A stretch of 64,000 bases of DNA from assembly GCF_001428125.1 (NCBI RefSeq), contig NZ_LMSM01000006.1:245550-309549 (forward strand), in the 5' to 3' direction. Below the pieces are notes generated by a model. It saw only the letters and a program-made list of their open reading frames with translations. It did not search any database and was not told the origin of the DNA. Every line of letters starts with the position of its first letter. Within the stretch, counting starts at the first letter, position 1. Of this stretch, positions 24,928 to 33,788 are shown piece after piece. The position numbers and the translations under genes were made by a program. Source of the DNA: Nocardioides sp. Soil774 (GTDB lineage Bacteria > Actinomycetota > Actinomycetes > Propionibacteriales > Nocardioidaceae).

Positions 24928-25622
24928 CGAGTCTGTCTGTCGGCGAGGTGATGGTGCGGACGCCGCTGGTGCGCGGCCGCTCCACGACGGTGGACGAGGC
25001 CCGGGCGTTCTTCGACAGCGACCACGTCCACATGCTGCTGATCACCGCCACCGGTCGCGTCGGGGAGCCGCTGCTGGGCACCGTCCTGCGCGGCGACCTC
25101 CCGGCGGTGGGCGCCGACGTCCTGCCGCACGCGCGCCTGACCGGGCGGACCGTCCGGCACGACGCGACGGCGGAGGAAGCACGCCAGGTGCTGGCGGCGG
25201 CGGGTCGGCGACGGCTCGCCGTGGTCGACGACGAGGGGCGGCTCACCGGACTGCTCTGCCTCAAGCGCGACGGCACCGGGTTCTGCTCCGACAGCGACGT
25301 CGCCTCGCGGCGCGCCGACCGGACCGACCCCGAGCCCCGTCGTGAGCACGACGAGGGGCACGGTCGCCCCGAGTCCGGGCCGCCCGGTGGACTGGTCGAG
25401 GTGCTGACCCGCTGGGAGCGATCCGGAGGACGGTGGACCGTGCTCGGCTCGAGCGACGAGTGGATCGACGTCGGCCTGCTCAGCCCCGACGGCGCCGAGC
25501 AGGTCTCCCGCGTGAGCAGCGCACGTACGTCGGTGCTGCACCACTTCCTCGCCGGCCGCACCAGCAGCACGGACCCGTACGCCGACCCCGCGGGCGCCGG
25601 CCCGGGCCAGCCCCGCCCCTGA
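24924..25622 (+). CDS. CBS-domain protein
   Basis: 232 residues. CBS pair over about 1-115: VGEVMVRTPLVRGRSTTVDEARAFFDSDHVHMLLITA and DATAEEARQVLAAAGRRRLAVVDDEGRLTGLLCLKRDGTGF. A charged linker follows, then a C-terminal segment with WTVLGSSDEWIDVGLLSP. CBS pairs bind adenine nucleotides, so it may sense energy state for the molybdoenzyme operon of which it is the last gene. ATGA overlap with the gene before; a strong hairpin follows. Confidence 0.8.
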   Translation: MTSLSVGEVMVRTPLVRGRSTTVDEARAFFDSDHVHMLLITATGRVGEPLLGTVLRGDLPAVGADVLPHARLTGRTVRHDATAEEARQVLAAAGRRRLAVVDDEGRLTGLLCLKRDGTGFCSDSDVASRRADRTDPEPRREHDEGHGRPESGPPGGLVEVLTRWERSGGRWTVLGSSDEWIDVGLLSPDGAEQVSRVSSARTSVLHHFLAGRTSSTDPYADPAGAGPGQPRP

Positions 25623-25643
25623 GCGCTGCCGCGTCCGGACATG

Positions 25644-25680
25644 CGAGAGGCCCTCACAGTCAGACTGTGAGGGCCTCTCG
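25644..25680. terminator. Bidirectional terminator between CBS gene and tRNA-Met
   Basis: Perfect 17-bp stem CGAGAGGCCCTCACAGT / ACTGTGAGGGCCTCTCG with a 3-nt loop. It lies 21 bp after the CBS-protein stop and 7 bp from the 3' end of the minus-strand tRNA, so it can end both transcripts. Confidence 0.85.
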
Positions 25681-25687
25681 AACTTTG

Positions 25688-25761
25688 TAGCGGGGGCAGG
25701 ATTTGAACCTGCGACCTCTGGGTTATGAGCCCAGCGAGCTACCGAGCTGCTCCACCCCGCG
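25688..25761 (-). tRNA. tRNA-Met (CAT), initiator type
   Basis: 74-nt cloverleaf on the minus strand: acceptor CGCGGGG, D-arm GAGCAGCTCGGTAGCTC, anticodon arm CTGGGCTCATAACCCAG, T-arm GCAGGTTCAAATCCTGC. Initiator features are the unpaired first base (C1 opposite U72) and three consecutive G-C pairs in the anticodon stem. The CCA end is not encoded. Confidence 0.95.
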
Positions 25762-25819
25762 TCGGTGAACAGAACATTACAGGGGCGGCTGCGAGAGCCC
25801 AAATCGGGGGTGCCCGGCC

Positions 25820-28807
25820 TCAGCCGGCGAGGCGTACGGCCTGCTCGATGAGGGCCCGTCCCTCCTCCATCAGCCGCGCCCACTTCACCGTGTTGCCCGC
25901 CGCCTGGGCCGCGTCGGCCTGGGCGAACTTGGCCTCGGCCTGTCGCAGCAGGTCACGGATCTGCGCCTGCGTGCCGGCAGGTGCCGGCGTGCTCGGCGAG
26001 GCCGACGGCGACTCGCTCGGCGAGGTCGACGGGGTCTCGGTGGGGCTGGGCGTCGGCGTGCCCGTCGGCGTCTGCGGCGTGGACACCGCGCCGTTGCGCG
26101 AGTCCGCGATGGCCTCCTCCAGGGTCTCGCCGATGCCGACGCGGCCCTGGTAGGACACCAGCACGAAGCTCAGCACCGGGAAGGCCGACTCGCTGTCGCG
26201 CCGCGTGTAGAGCGGCTGGACGTACATGAACGAGTTGTCGATCGGCAGCGTGAGCAGGTTGCCGAAGATCGGCTCGGCGTCACCGTTGGTGAAGCTGAGC
26301 AGCTGCTGGCGCACCGTCTCGTCGGTGCTGAGCGCGGCGGCGATCTGGACGGGGCCGTCGGTGCGCCCGTTGGGCAGCTCGCGCACCGAGATCTTGCCGT
26401 AGTTGTCCTCGTCGGTGGCGTCGCTGTTGACGCTCATGTAGGCCACCAAGGTCTCGCGCTCGCGCGGGACGTAGACCGAGGTCAGCGACCAGGTCTGCTT
26501 GCCGTCCTCGTCGATGAAGAAGCGGTAGGGCGGCTGCAGCCGGGTTGAGTCCTTGACGGTCGGATCCTTCGGCACGACCCAGCGGGTGGAGCCCTCGAAC
26601 CAGTCCTTGGCCGAGGTCTCGTGGTAGCGCTGGAACTGGTAGCGCTGGGCCTTGAACAGGTCCTCGGGGTAGCGCAGGTGCGACATGAGCGCGTCGGGGA
26701 TCTGGTCGCGGCTCTGGATCAGGTCGGGGAACACCTCGCTCCAGGCCTTCAGGATCGGGTCCTCTTCGTCCCAGGCGTAGAGCGTCACCGTGCCGTCGTA
26801 GGCGTCGACCGTGGCCTTCACCGAGTTGCGCAGGTAGTTCACCTCGTCGGTCGGCAGCGTCTGGAAGCCGTCGTTCTGCTGCAGCGAGTCGAGCGTCATC
26901 GTGTCGAACGACTCACGCTGCGAGAGCGGGTACTTGTCGGTGACGGTGTAGCCGTCGAGCACCCACTGGATGCGGCCGTCGACCACCACGGGATAGGGGT
27001 CGGAGTCGACGGTGAGCCACGGTGCGACCTTCTCGACCATCGAGCGCGGGTTGCGGTCGTAGAGCACCTTGGAGTTCTTGTTGACGCGACCGGCGAGCAG
27101 GAAGTTGGGCTCGCTGAACTTCACCGCGTAGAGCAGCTTGTGGAACAGGCTCCCGACCGGCACACCGCCCTTGCCGCCGTACGTCGTCTCCGGGGTCTCC
27201 GCGTCCTCGTCCGAGGGCAGCACCAGCTCGACGTCGCGGCCGTCGGCGGGCTTGCCGACGACGCTGTAGTCGGGGCTGGTCTCGCCGAAGTAGACGCGGG
27301 TCTCGACACCGTCGGCCGACAGGGCGGTGAGGTCGTCCTGGCCGGCCTCCTGACCCTCGGCCCACTGGATGTTGGACGACTGGCTGGAGTCGTCCTGGGG
27401 CCGCTGGTTGGCGTAGGCGGCGATGACGCCGTCACCGTGGGTGTAGACGGTGTGCAGGTTGTTCCAGTTGCGGTCGCCGGCGTCGATGCCCTGCTGGTCG
27501 AGCTCGCGCACGCCCAGCACGACCGCGCGGTCGGTGCCGTCGATCTCGTAGCGGTCGACGTCGAGCACGTCGCTGACCGAGTAGTAGGCGCGCACCTGCT
27601 GCTGCTGCTCGAAGACCTCGCTGACGATCTTCGGGTCGACGAGCGGGACGCTGGAGGTCACCTCGTCGAGCTCGGCGAGCTTGCCGCCGCCACTGACCGG
27701 CGTGTCGTCGACCGAGGTCGTCTCGACCTGGTCGAGGCCGTACGCCTTGCGCGTGGCGTCGATGTTGGCCTGGATGTAGGGGCCCTCACGGTCGGGGACG
27801 TTGGGGTTGACCCGGATCGCCTGGACGACGGTGGGCACGATCAGGCCGAGGATGATCGCGGAGAGCGCGAAGAGCGCCACGCCCACCGAGGGCAGGAGCC
27901 ACGTGCGCCGCCAGATGTTGGCGAGGAAGAGGATCGCGCAGACCACCGCGATGCCGGCCAGGATCTCCTTGGCGGGCAGCACGGCCTTGTCGTCGGTGTA
28001 GCCCATGCCGGTGAAGATCGACCCCGAGTGGGTGACCAGGTCGAAGCGGTCGAGCCAGTAGTCGACGGCCTTGGCGAGCACGAACATCGCCAGGAGTGCC
28101 GAGACCTGGATCTGCGCGGCGCTGGTGAGCCGCTCCCCCGGGCGGGCCGAGAAGCGGATGCCGCCGAAGAGGTAGTTGACCAGGATCGAGGCCATCAGCC
28201 CGACCACGGCCAGCGCCATGACGTAGTCGACGACGTAGTGCCAGAAGGGCAGCTCGAAGACGTAGAAGCCGACGTCCTTCTTGAAGTAGGGGTCGGTGGT
28301 GCCGAAGGGCTGGCTGTGGCGCCACAGCGAGTAGCTGCGCCACTGCCCTGTCGCGGAGGCGCCCGCGAACAGGCCCATCACGGTCGCCGCCCCGCCGATC
28401 ACCCAGCCCATGCGCGGCGACAGCAAGTCGCGGTAGCGGTCCATCCCGTCGTCGGGCGTCCCGGGCATCCCCGGCCACAGCACCGGGCGGAAGCGGTAGG
28501 CCATCGCCATGGACAGGCCGACGGTGGCGGCCATCAGTCCCGCGAAGACGAAGAACAGCCCGACCCGGGTCAGGAGCAGGGTGGTGAAGACGTCGCCCTG
28601 CTTGAGCGAGCGGAACCACAGGCGCTCGGTCCAGAACGACGCGAAGCCGCTGAGCAGCATGAAGGCGACGATCAGCACGATGACCGTGATGACCAGGGCG
28701 CCGGGCCGGCGCGAGGCGGGCCGGGGTCGCGTCGCACCGGGTCCGCCCGGACGCTGGGGTCCGCCGGGACCGCTCGGGCCGCTGGGTCGGTCGAAGGGAT
28801 TGCTCAT
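25820..28807 (-). CDS. UPF0182 family large membrane protein
   Basis: 995 residues. N-terminal Pro/Gly-rich cytoplasmic tail, seven predicted membrane helices within about 37-340 (LVITVIVLIVAFMLLSGF; VGLFFVFAGLMAATVGLSMA; IGGAATVMGLFAGAS; VDYVMALAVVGLMASILVNYL; VSALLAMFVLAKAVDYWL; ILAGIAVVCAILFLANIW; VGVALFALSAIILGLIV), then a large extracytoplasmic domain to about 880 and a Thr/Pro/Ser linker with a C-terminal helix. Length and the FWTERLWFRSLKQGDVF motif are typical. Function unknown; its actinobacterial neighbours YlbL and PPA1309 are conserved. ATG overlaps the PPA1309-family stop (ATGA). Confidence 0.95.
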   Translation of the reverse strand: MSNPFDRPSGPSGPGGPQRPGGPGATRPRPASRRPGALVITVIVLIVAFMLLSGFASFWTERLWFRSLKQGDVFTTLLLTRVGLFFVFAGLMAATVGLSMAMAYRFRPVLWPGMPGTPDDGMDRYRDLLSPRMGWVIGGAATVMGLFAGASATGQWRSYSLWRHSQPFGTTDPYFKKDVGFYVFELPFWHYVVDYVMALAVVGLMASILVNYLFGGIRFSARPGERLTSAAQIQVSALLAMFVLAKAVDYWLDRFDLVTHSGSIFTGMGYTDDKAVLPAKEILAGIAVVCAILFLANIWRRTWLLPSVGVALFALSAIILGLIVPTVVQAIRVNPNVPDREGPYIQANIDATRKAYGLDQVETTSVDDTPVSGGGKLAELDEVTSSVPLVDPKIVSEVFEQQQQVRAYYSVSDVLDVDRYEIDGTDRAVVLGVRELDQQGIDAGDRNWNNLHTVYTHGDGVIAAYANQRPQDDSSQSSNIQWAEGQEAGQDDLTALSADGVETRVYFGETSPDYSVVGKPADGRDVELVLPSDEDAETPETTYGGKGGVPVGSLFHKLLYAVKFSEPNFLLAGRVNKNSKVLYDRNPRSMVEKVAPWLTVDSDPYPVVVDGRIQWVLDGYTVTDKYPLSQRESFDTMTLDSLQQNDGFQTLPTDEVNYLRNSVKATVDAYDGTVTLYAWDEEDPILKAWSEVFPDLIQSRDQIPDALMSHLRYPEDLFKAQRYQFQRYHETSAKDWFEGSTRWVVPKDPTVKDSTRLQPPYRFFIDEDGKQTWSLTSVYVPRERETLVAYMSVNSDATDEDNYGKISVRELPNGRTDGPVQIAAALSTDETVRQQLLSFTNGDAEPIFGNLLTLPIDNSFMYVQPLYTRRDSESAFPVLSFVLVSYQGRVGIGETLEEAIADSRNGAVSTPQTPTGTPTPSPTETPSTSPSESPSASPSTPAPAGTQAQIRDLLRQAEAKFAQADAAQAAGNTVKWARLMEEGRALIEQAVRLAG

Positions 28808-29412
28808 GCCTGCCCCTGCTCGGGTGAGTCGTGGAGGGTCGCGTGGAGGAGGTCGAGCAGGCCCGGCACGAGCCCGGTGCCGTCGACGACCGACTGCTCG
28901 TCGTCGTGGGCGCGCAGCCGCAGGGCACAGTACGACGCGCCGGCGCGGGTCACGCCGGCCACCATCCGCACCTCCTGGCGATCGGGGTGCTCGCGGGCGA
29001 ACAGCTCGGCGGCGGTGGGGTCGTCGGGGATGTCGTCGTCGACGCCGGGCGGCAGCACCAGCCGCTCGATGACGGCCGCACAGCCGTCGACGCTCGGCGG
29101 CCACGCGATGGTCTGCAGGGCCTCCTCGAGCGACTGGCCCGCCGGCAGGCCGTCCTGCTCGATCGGGGTGAGGGAGCCGTCGTCGGCCGGCCCGTCGATC
29201 TCCATCGCGGCCGCGAGCGCGGGCTCCTGGGCGACGAGCTCGGCGGTGTCGACCAGCGCGTAGAGCCGCGCCGGCTGGTCCCAGCCCGACTGGGCCACGT
29301 GCGCCTCGATCTCCAGCACGGCCGTCGCGAGCGCCGGGTCCTCCGGGAGCGCCGGCGCCTGCGCGGCACCGCCGTCCGGCACGTCGGAGGGAAGGTCTGA
29401 CGGGGTGGTCAT
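28804..29412 (-). CDS. PPA1309 family protein
   Basis: 202 residues, acidic, cytoplasmic: LATAVLEIEAHVAQSGWDQPARLYALVDTAELVAQEP, TIAWPPSVDGCAAVIERLVLPPG, and VRMVAGVTRAGASYCALRLRAHDDEQSVV. This family is found almost only in actinobacteria, encoded between UPF0182 and YlbL as here. Both ends overlap its neighbours by four bases (ATGA), so the three genes form one translationally coupled unit. Function unknown. Confidence 0.9.
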   Translation of the reverse strand: MTTPSDLPSDVPDGGAAQAPALPEDPALATAVLEIEAHVAQSGWDQPARLYALVDTAELVAQEPALAAAMEIDGPADDGSLTPIEQDGLPAGQSLEEALQTIAWPPSVDGCAAVIERLVLPPGVDDDIPDDPTAAELFAREHPDRQEVRMVAGVTRAGASYCALRLRAHDDEQSVVDGTGLVPGLLDLLHATLHDSPEQGQA

Positions 29413-30461
29413 GAGGCGGTGTCCTCGCAGCTCGGGAGCGGGGCGTTGGGGTCGTCGACCCACGTCGACAGGGTCTCGACGGCGCTGTGCATCGTGGTGG
29501 CCTTCGCCAGCCGCATGTCACCGGGGTCGACTCCCCCGATGCCGTCGCAGTTGTCGGCCGGGACGAGGAACAGGTCGGCGCCTGCGTCGCGGGCCGCGGC
29601 GATCTTCTGCTGGATGCCGCCGATGGGACCGACCTTGCCGTCCGGGGTGATCGTCCCGGTGCCGGCGATGTCGAAGCCGTCCGTGACCGACCCCGGGGTC
29701 AGGGTGTCGTAGATCGCCAGCGACATCATCAGCCCGGCGCTGGGTCCACCGATGTTGTCGGCGATGTCGACGCTGACGCGGTAGGGGAAGTCGAAGCCCA
29801 CGCCAGGGGTGATGCCGACCCGCAGGTCCTCGCCCACCTTCTTCGGCGTGATGTCGGTGGTGACCTGCTCGTCGCCACGGCGTACGACGAAGCGGATCGG
29901 CTGGCCGGCACGGGCCCGGTCGACCGCGTCGACGACGTCCTGCGCCTGGGTGACCTTGGTGCCGTCGACCTCGAGCAGCACGTCGCGCACCTTGAGCTTG
30001 CCCTCGGCCGGCAGGCCGGGAGTGACGTCGAGGACCTCCACGATCGGGTCGACCTTCTCGCCGAGCTCGGTAAGCGCGGCGGCGACCGCGGTGTCCTGCG
30101 ACGACACCATCGCGACCGCGGACTCGCGGTCGTTGGACGCGTCGGTCTCGTCGGGGGCGTAGACCGACGACCGCGGCCACACCGCGGCGTCGGGGTCGAA
30201 GTAGGCGCGCAGCAGGTCGGGGAGGGTGACGTGCTCCTGTGGGGTGCTGACGTAGACGGTCGTCATCCGCAGCTCGCCGTCGTCGTAGTAGGCCTTGTGC
30301 CCGCTGACCTGCACGGTCTCCTCACCGTCGTTGGTGGCGAGGATGTCGACGGTCGGGCCGGGGTAGTAGGTGATGTAGGGCAGCGGCACGAAGATCGCGG
30401 TCCCCCACAGCACCGCCAGCAGGCACAGCGCGAGCAGCCCCGCCCTGGTCCGCTGAGTCAT
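29409..30461 (-). CDS. YlbL family PDZ and Lon-like (S16) protease, membrane anchored
   Basis: 350 residues. N-terminal membrane anchor (about 7-28: LLALCLLAVLWGTAIFVPLPY) directly followed by ITYYPGPTVDIL, a PDZ domain near 135-205 (VLDVTPGLPAEGKLKVRDVLLEVDG), and a Lon-type protease domain with the Ser-Lys dyad: Ser in NIGGPSAGLMMSLAIYD and Lys in IGGIQQKIAAARDAGADLFLVP. Probably trims membrane or exported proteins. First gene of the YlbL-PPA1309-UPF0182 unit. Confidence 0.93.
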   Translation of the reverse strand: MTQRTRAGLLALCLLAVLWGTAIFVPLPYITYYPGPTVDILATNDGEETVQVSGHKAYYDDGELRMTTVYVSTPQEHVTLPDLLRAYFDPDAAVWPRSSVYAPDETDASNDRESAVAMVSSQDTAVAAALTELGEKVDPIVEVLDVTPGLPAEGKLKVRDVLLEVDGTKVTQAQDVVDAVDRARAGQPIRFVVRRGDEQVTTDITPKKVGEDLRVGITPGVGFDFPYRVSVDIADNIGGPSAGLMMSLAIYDTLTPGSVTDGFDIAGTGTITPDGKVGPIGGIQQKIAAARDAGADLFLVPADNCDGIGGVDPGDMRLAKATTMHSAVETLSTWVDDPNAPLPSCEDTAS

Positions 30462-30509
30462 GGCGCAACTCTCTCAAACGGCCGCAACTGGCCGGGCACC
30501 AGTCGACGA

Positions 30510-30770
30510 CTACGACGCGCGGCGACCGGAGCCGCCCGCCGGGCCGGACCCGTGGCTGGGTCGTACGGCGATGCCGGTGCTGCGGTCGCGTGCCGGCGTC
30601 GCCGTACGCCGGGTGCCGGCAGGCAGGTCCTTGGCCAGGGCCTTGCCGAGCCGCTCGACGGCGACGTCGCGGTCGACCTCGCCGCGCCCGTCGCGGCTGG
30701 ACCACGACACCCACAGCATCGCCGCGAGCGTCACCAGGACGGACGGCACGAGCCACAGCAGGATCTCCAC
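30510..30770 (-). CDS. Small membrane protein with basic tail
   Basis: 86 residues: one membrane helix at the N-terminus (MEILLWLVPSVLVTLAAMLWVSW), a central segment DVAVERLGKALAKDLPAG and a basic Gly/Pro-rich tail. Short actinobacterial proteins of this form are conserved beside ylbL. Function unknown. Confidence 0.6.
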   Translation of the reverse strand: MEILLWLVPSVLVTLAAMLWVSWSSRDGRGEVDRDVAVERLGKALAKDLPAGTRRTATPARDRSTGIAVRPSHGSGPAGGSGRRAS

Positions 30771-30812
30771 GCCTGGAGCCTAGGCGTCGGCGAGGGGGCG
30801 GGCGGGCAGGCG

Positions 30813-31238
30813 CTACGGCGTGCCGACCCACTCCTCGCTCTGGTCGTCGAAGACCTGGTGCTTCCAGATCGGCACCTCGGCCTTGAGGGTGTCGATGAGG
30901 TCGCGCGAGGCCGCGAACGCGTCGCCGCGGTGGGCCGCGGTGGTGGCCACCACGACAGCAAGGTCCCCGATGCGCAGCTGGCCGACGCGGTGCACCGCTG
31001 CCACGCCGCGCACGTCGTGCGCCCCCGCCACCCGACGGCACACGTCCTCCAGCCGGGCCAGCGCGGTGGGGTGGGCGGAGTAGTCGAGGGCAGTGACGCC
31101 CTTGCCGCCGTCGTGGTCGCGCACCTGGCCGACGAACAGGGTGAGGCCACCGGCTCCGTCGTCGCCGAGGGCGTCGAGGACCTCCCCCACGTCGAGCGGG
31201 GTGTCGCGGATGTCGACGAGGCGCACGGGGTCGGTCAC
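30813..31238 (-). CDS. moaE: MoaE, large subunit of molybdopterin synthase
   Basis: 141 residues. Family motifs: GGLTLFVGQVRDHDGGKGVTALDYSAHPTAL (about 28-58), VRGVAAVHRVGQLRIGDLAVVVATTAAHR, and the active-site lysine region LKAEVPIWKHQVF near 122-134. With MoaD it converts cPMP to molybdopterin; the molybdoenzyme at 21.9 kb is one likely client. GTG start at 31238 (VTDPVRLVDI). No moaD nearby. Divergent from the DUF2342 gene. Confidence 0.92.
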   Translation of the reverse strand: MTDPVRLVDIRDTPLDVGEVLDALGDDGAGGLTLFVGQVRDHDGGKGVTALDYSAHPTALARLEDVCRRVAGAHDVRGVAAVHRVGQLRIGDLAVVVATTAAHRGDAFAASRDLIDTLKAEVPIWKHQVFDDQSEEWVGTP

Positions 31239-31323
31239 GCCTCGGAGTCTAGGCGAGCGGCGGTCCTGCCGGCGGGTGTCGGCGGGGGCGCGCGGGCTGG
31301 GGAGGATGGGTAACGTGGGTGTC

Positions 31324-32637
31324 ATGAGTGACACCCCCGGCGGCCCCGGTTCCGGTCAGGGCCCCGACGACGCCAACCCGTTCAAGGGCACGCCCTTCGA
31401 GCAGATCTTCTCCCAGATGGGCGGCTTCGGCGCCGGCGGCGCGATGCCCGACCTCAACGCGCTGATGGCGCAGATGCAGTCGCTGTTCGCCCCGCACGAC
31501 GGCCCGGTCAACTGGGACAGCGTCCTCGACCTGGCCCGCCGTGCCGCCGCGCAGGAGCCCGACCCCAGCGTGACCCCGGCGCAGGCCGCGGCCGTCGCCG
31601 ACGCCGTACGCCTCGCCGACCACTGGCTCGACACCACCACCGAGTTCCCGTCCGGCGTCACCACCACCGCTGCGTGGTCGCGCGCGGAGTGGATCGTGGA
31701 GACCCTCGACGTGTGGAAGGTGCTCGTGGAGCCGATCGCCGGCTCCGCCACCGCCGCGCTCGGCCAGGCGATGCCCGAGGAGATGAAGCAGCTCGCCGGT
31801 CCGCTCATGGCCATGCTCGGCAAGGCGAGCGGCGCGATGGTCGCCTCCCAGGTCGGCAGCGGCCTCGGCGCGCTCGCCGGCGACGTGCTGAGCGCCTCCG
31901 ACATCGGCCTGCCGCTGGGCCCCATCGGCAAGGCGGCCTTGCTGCCCACCAACGTCTCGGCCTTCGCCGCCGAGCTCCCCGACGTCACCGACGACGACGT
32001 CCTGCTCTACCTCGCGCTGCGCGAGGCCGCCCACCAGCGGCTCTTCGCCGGCGTCCCGTGGCTGCGCGACCACCTGATCGGCGCGGTCGCTGAATACGGC
32101 GCGGGCATGGACTTCGACACCTCCGGCATGGAGGAGAAGCTGCGCGAGGTCGACCTGGCCAACCCTGCTGCGATGCAGGACGCGATGGCCGGGGGCCTGT
32201 TCGACCCCGAGCCGTCGCCGGCGCAGAAGGCCGCGCTGCAGAAGCTCGAGGTCACCCTCGCGCTCGTGGAGGGCTGGGTCGACGAGGTCGTCGGGCAGGC
32301 CACCGCCGAGCGGATGCCGGCCGCGGCCAAGCTGCAGGAGACCGTACGCCGTCGCCGCGCCGCGGGCGGGCCTGCCGAGCAGACCTTCGCCACGCTCGTC
32401 GGCCTCGAGCTGCGCCCGCGCCGGCTGCGTGACGCCTCCACGCTGTGGGGCTCGCTGCGCACGCGGCAGGGCGCGGAGGCGCGCGACGGGGTGTGGATGT
32501 CGCCGCACCTGCTGCCCACCGCCGATGACCTCGACGACCCGCTGGGCTTCCGCGAGGACTCCGTCGCGCCCGAGGAGCTGACCGAGGACGAGTGGGACGC
32601 CGGCCTGCGCGACCTGCTCGACGGCGGCGACGAGTGA
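31324..32637 (+). CDS. DUF2342 zinc-dependent metalloprotease-like protein
   Basis: 437 residues. Gly-rich N-terminus, then the family core: SRAEWIVETLDVWKVLVEPIA and LYLALREAAHQRLFAGVPWLRDHL (about 222-245), in which the zincin motif reads REAAH, plus LVEGWVDEVVGQATAERMPAA downstream. Members are annotated as putative metalloproteases or F420-biosynthesis-associated proteins; neither role is proven. Its stop overlaps the NUDIX gene start (GTGA). Confidence 0.9.
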   Translation: MSDTPGGPGSGQGPDDANPFKGTPFEQIFSQMGGFGAGGAMPDLNALMAQMQSLFAPHDGPVNWDSVLDLARRAAAQEPDPSVTPAQAAAVADAVRLADHWLDTTTEFPSGVTTTAAWSRAEWIVETLDVWKVLVEPIAGSATAALGQAMPEEMKQLAGPLMAMLGKASGAMVASQVGSGLGALAGDVLSASDIGLPLGPIGKAALLPTNVSAFAAELPDVTDDDVLLYLALREAAHQRLFAGVPWLRDHLIGAVAEYGAGMDFDTSGMEEKLREVDLANPAAMQDAMAGGLFDPEPSPAQKAALQKLEVTLALVEGWVDEVVGQATAERMPAAAKLQETVRRRRAAGGPAEQTFATLVGLELRPRRLRDASTLWGSLRTRQGAEARDGVWMSPHLLPTADDLDDPLGFREDSVAPEELTEDEWDAGLRDLLDGGDE

Positions 32638-33185
32638 CCCCTGACCTCCACGCCAGCGCCACGTCGGTGCTGGCGGGCTGGACGCCGCGGTCGCCGGAGC
32701 AGGCGGCGCTGCGCGACCGCTTCCTCACCCACCTCGCTGCCCACCCCGACGGCCTCGCCAAGGCGTGCTTCCCCGACCACCTGACCGCAGGCGCGATCGT
32801 CGTCTCGCCGCGAGCCGACGCCGTCCTGCTCAACCACCACCGCAAGGCCGACGCGTGGCTGGCGTTCGGTGGTCACCTGGAGCCGGGCGACGCCTCGCTT
32901 GTCGACGGCGCGCGGCGCGAGCTGGTCGAGGAGTCCGGGCTGTCCGCCTTCGAGCTCGACCCCGAGCCGCTGTCGCTCGACGCCCACGCGGTCGAGTTCT
33001 GCTCCGACCGCGGCACCGTCCACCACCTCGACGTACGGTTCGTCGCCGTCGCCGAGCCCGACGGCTCGCACGCCACGAGCGAGGAGTCGCTCGACGTGCG
33101 CTGGTGGCGCGTCGACGACCTGCCGGACACCTTCGACGACATGTACGTCCTCGTCGACGCCGCCGTCGCCCGCGTGCGGGGCTGA
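32634..33185 (+). CDS. NUDIX hydrolase
   Basis: 183 residues. Complete Nudix box FGGHLEPGDASLVDGARRELVEESGL (Gx5Ex7REUxEExGU) near 81-105. The N-terminal HASATSVLAGWTPRSPEQAALRDRFLTHL region is the type seen in actinobacterial NUDIX proteins following DUF2342. Probably hydrolyses a nucleoside diphosphate derivative. Coupled to the upstream gene by GTGA. Confidence 0.9.
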   Translation: MTPDLHASATSVLAGWTPRSPEQAALRDRFLTHLAAHPDGLAKACFPDHLTAGAIVVSPRADAVLLNHHRKADAWLAFGGHLEPGDASLVDGARRELVEESGLSAFELDPEPLSLDAHAVEFCSDRGTVHHLDVRFVAVAEPDGSHATSEESLDVRWWRVDDLPDTFDDMYVLVDAAVARVRG

Positions 33186-33198
33186 GGCACCGCGGACC

Positions 33199-33738
33199 TC
33201 AGGCCTCGTCCACCCCGGGCGGGGGTTCGAGGCGGGCAGCCGCGGAGTAGCCCTCGAGGTAGCCCTTGGCCTTCTCGGCGCGCGGGTAGCGGTCGACCCA
33301 CGCCCAGAACTGCGGCGTGTGACCGGCCTCCAGCAGGTGGGCGAGCTCGTGCACCAGGACGTAGTCGACGACCCAGCCGGGCATGTGCTGGAGCCGGTCG
33401 CTGAGGCGGATCGTGCGGTCGCTGGGGGTGCACGAGCCCCAGCGCGCGTTCTGGTTGGTCACCCAGCGCACCGACGCCGGCACCGCGAGCCCACCGAAGT
33501 AGTGGTCGCTGAGCTTGGTCGCCCGTGCGACCAGGTCGTCGTCGGAGCGCAGCTTGCGCCGCTCCTGGCGCTGGATCCGGGCGACCATGTCGGCCACCCA
33601 GGTGTCCTCGTCGCGCTTGCTCATCGTGGCCGGGATCAGCACCACGATGCGCTCGCCGTCGCGGTAGGCCGAGACCGTACGTCGTCGCCGGCGCGAGCGA
33701 CGCACCTCCACCTCGGGGGTGCTGGGCGACGTGCTCAT
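33199..33738 (-). CDS. YgjP-like (DUF45) zinc metallopeptidase
   Basis: 179 residues. The zinc motif VLVHELAHLLEAGHTPQFWAW (HExxH with a downstream His) and the upstream NQNARWGSCTPSDRTIRLSDRL are the WLM/DUF45 signature. N-terminus very Arg rich (EVRRSRRRRRTVSAYRDG). Cytoplasmic; substrate unknown. Convergent with the NUDIX gene. Confidence 0.9.
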   Translation of the reverse strand: MSTSPSTPEVEVRRSRRRRRTVSAYRDGERIVVLIPATMSKRDEDTWVADMVARIQRQERRKLRSDDDLVARATKLSDHYFGGLAVPASVRWVTNQNARWGSCTPSDRTIRLSDRLQHMPGWVVDYVLVHELAHLLEAGHTPQFWAWVDRYPRAEKAKGYLEGYSAAARLEPPPGVDEA

Positions 33739-33788
33739 GGGTCGAACCTAGCCGCCGGCACCCACACAGGAGCAGTGCCACGCGCAGC

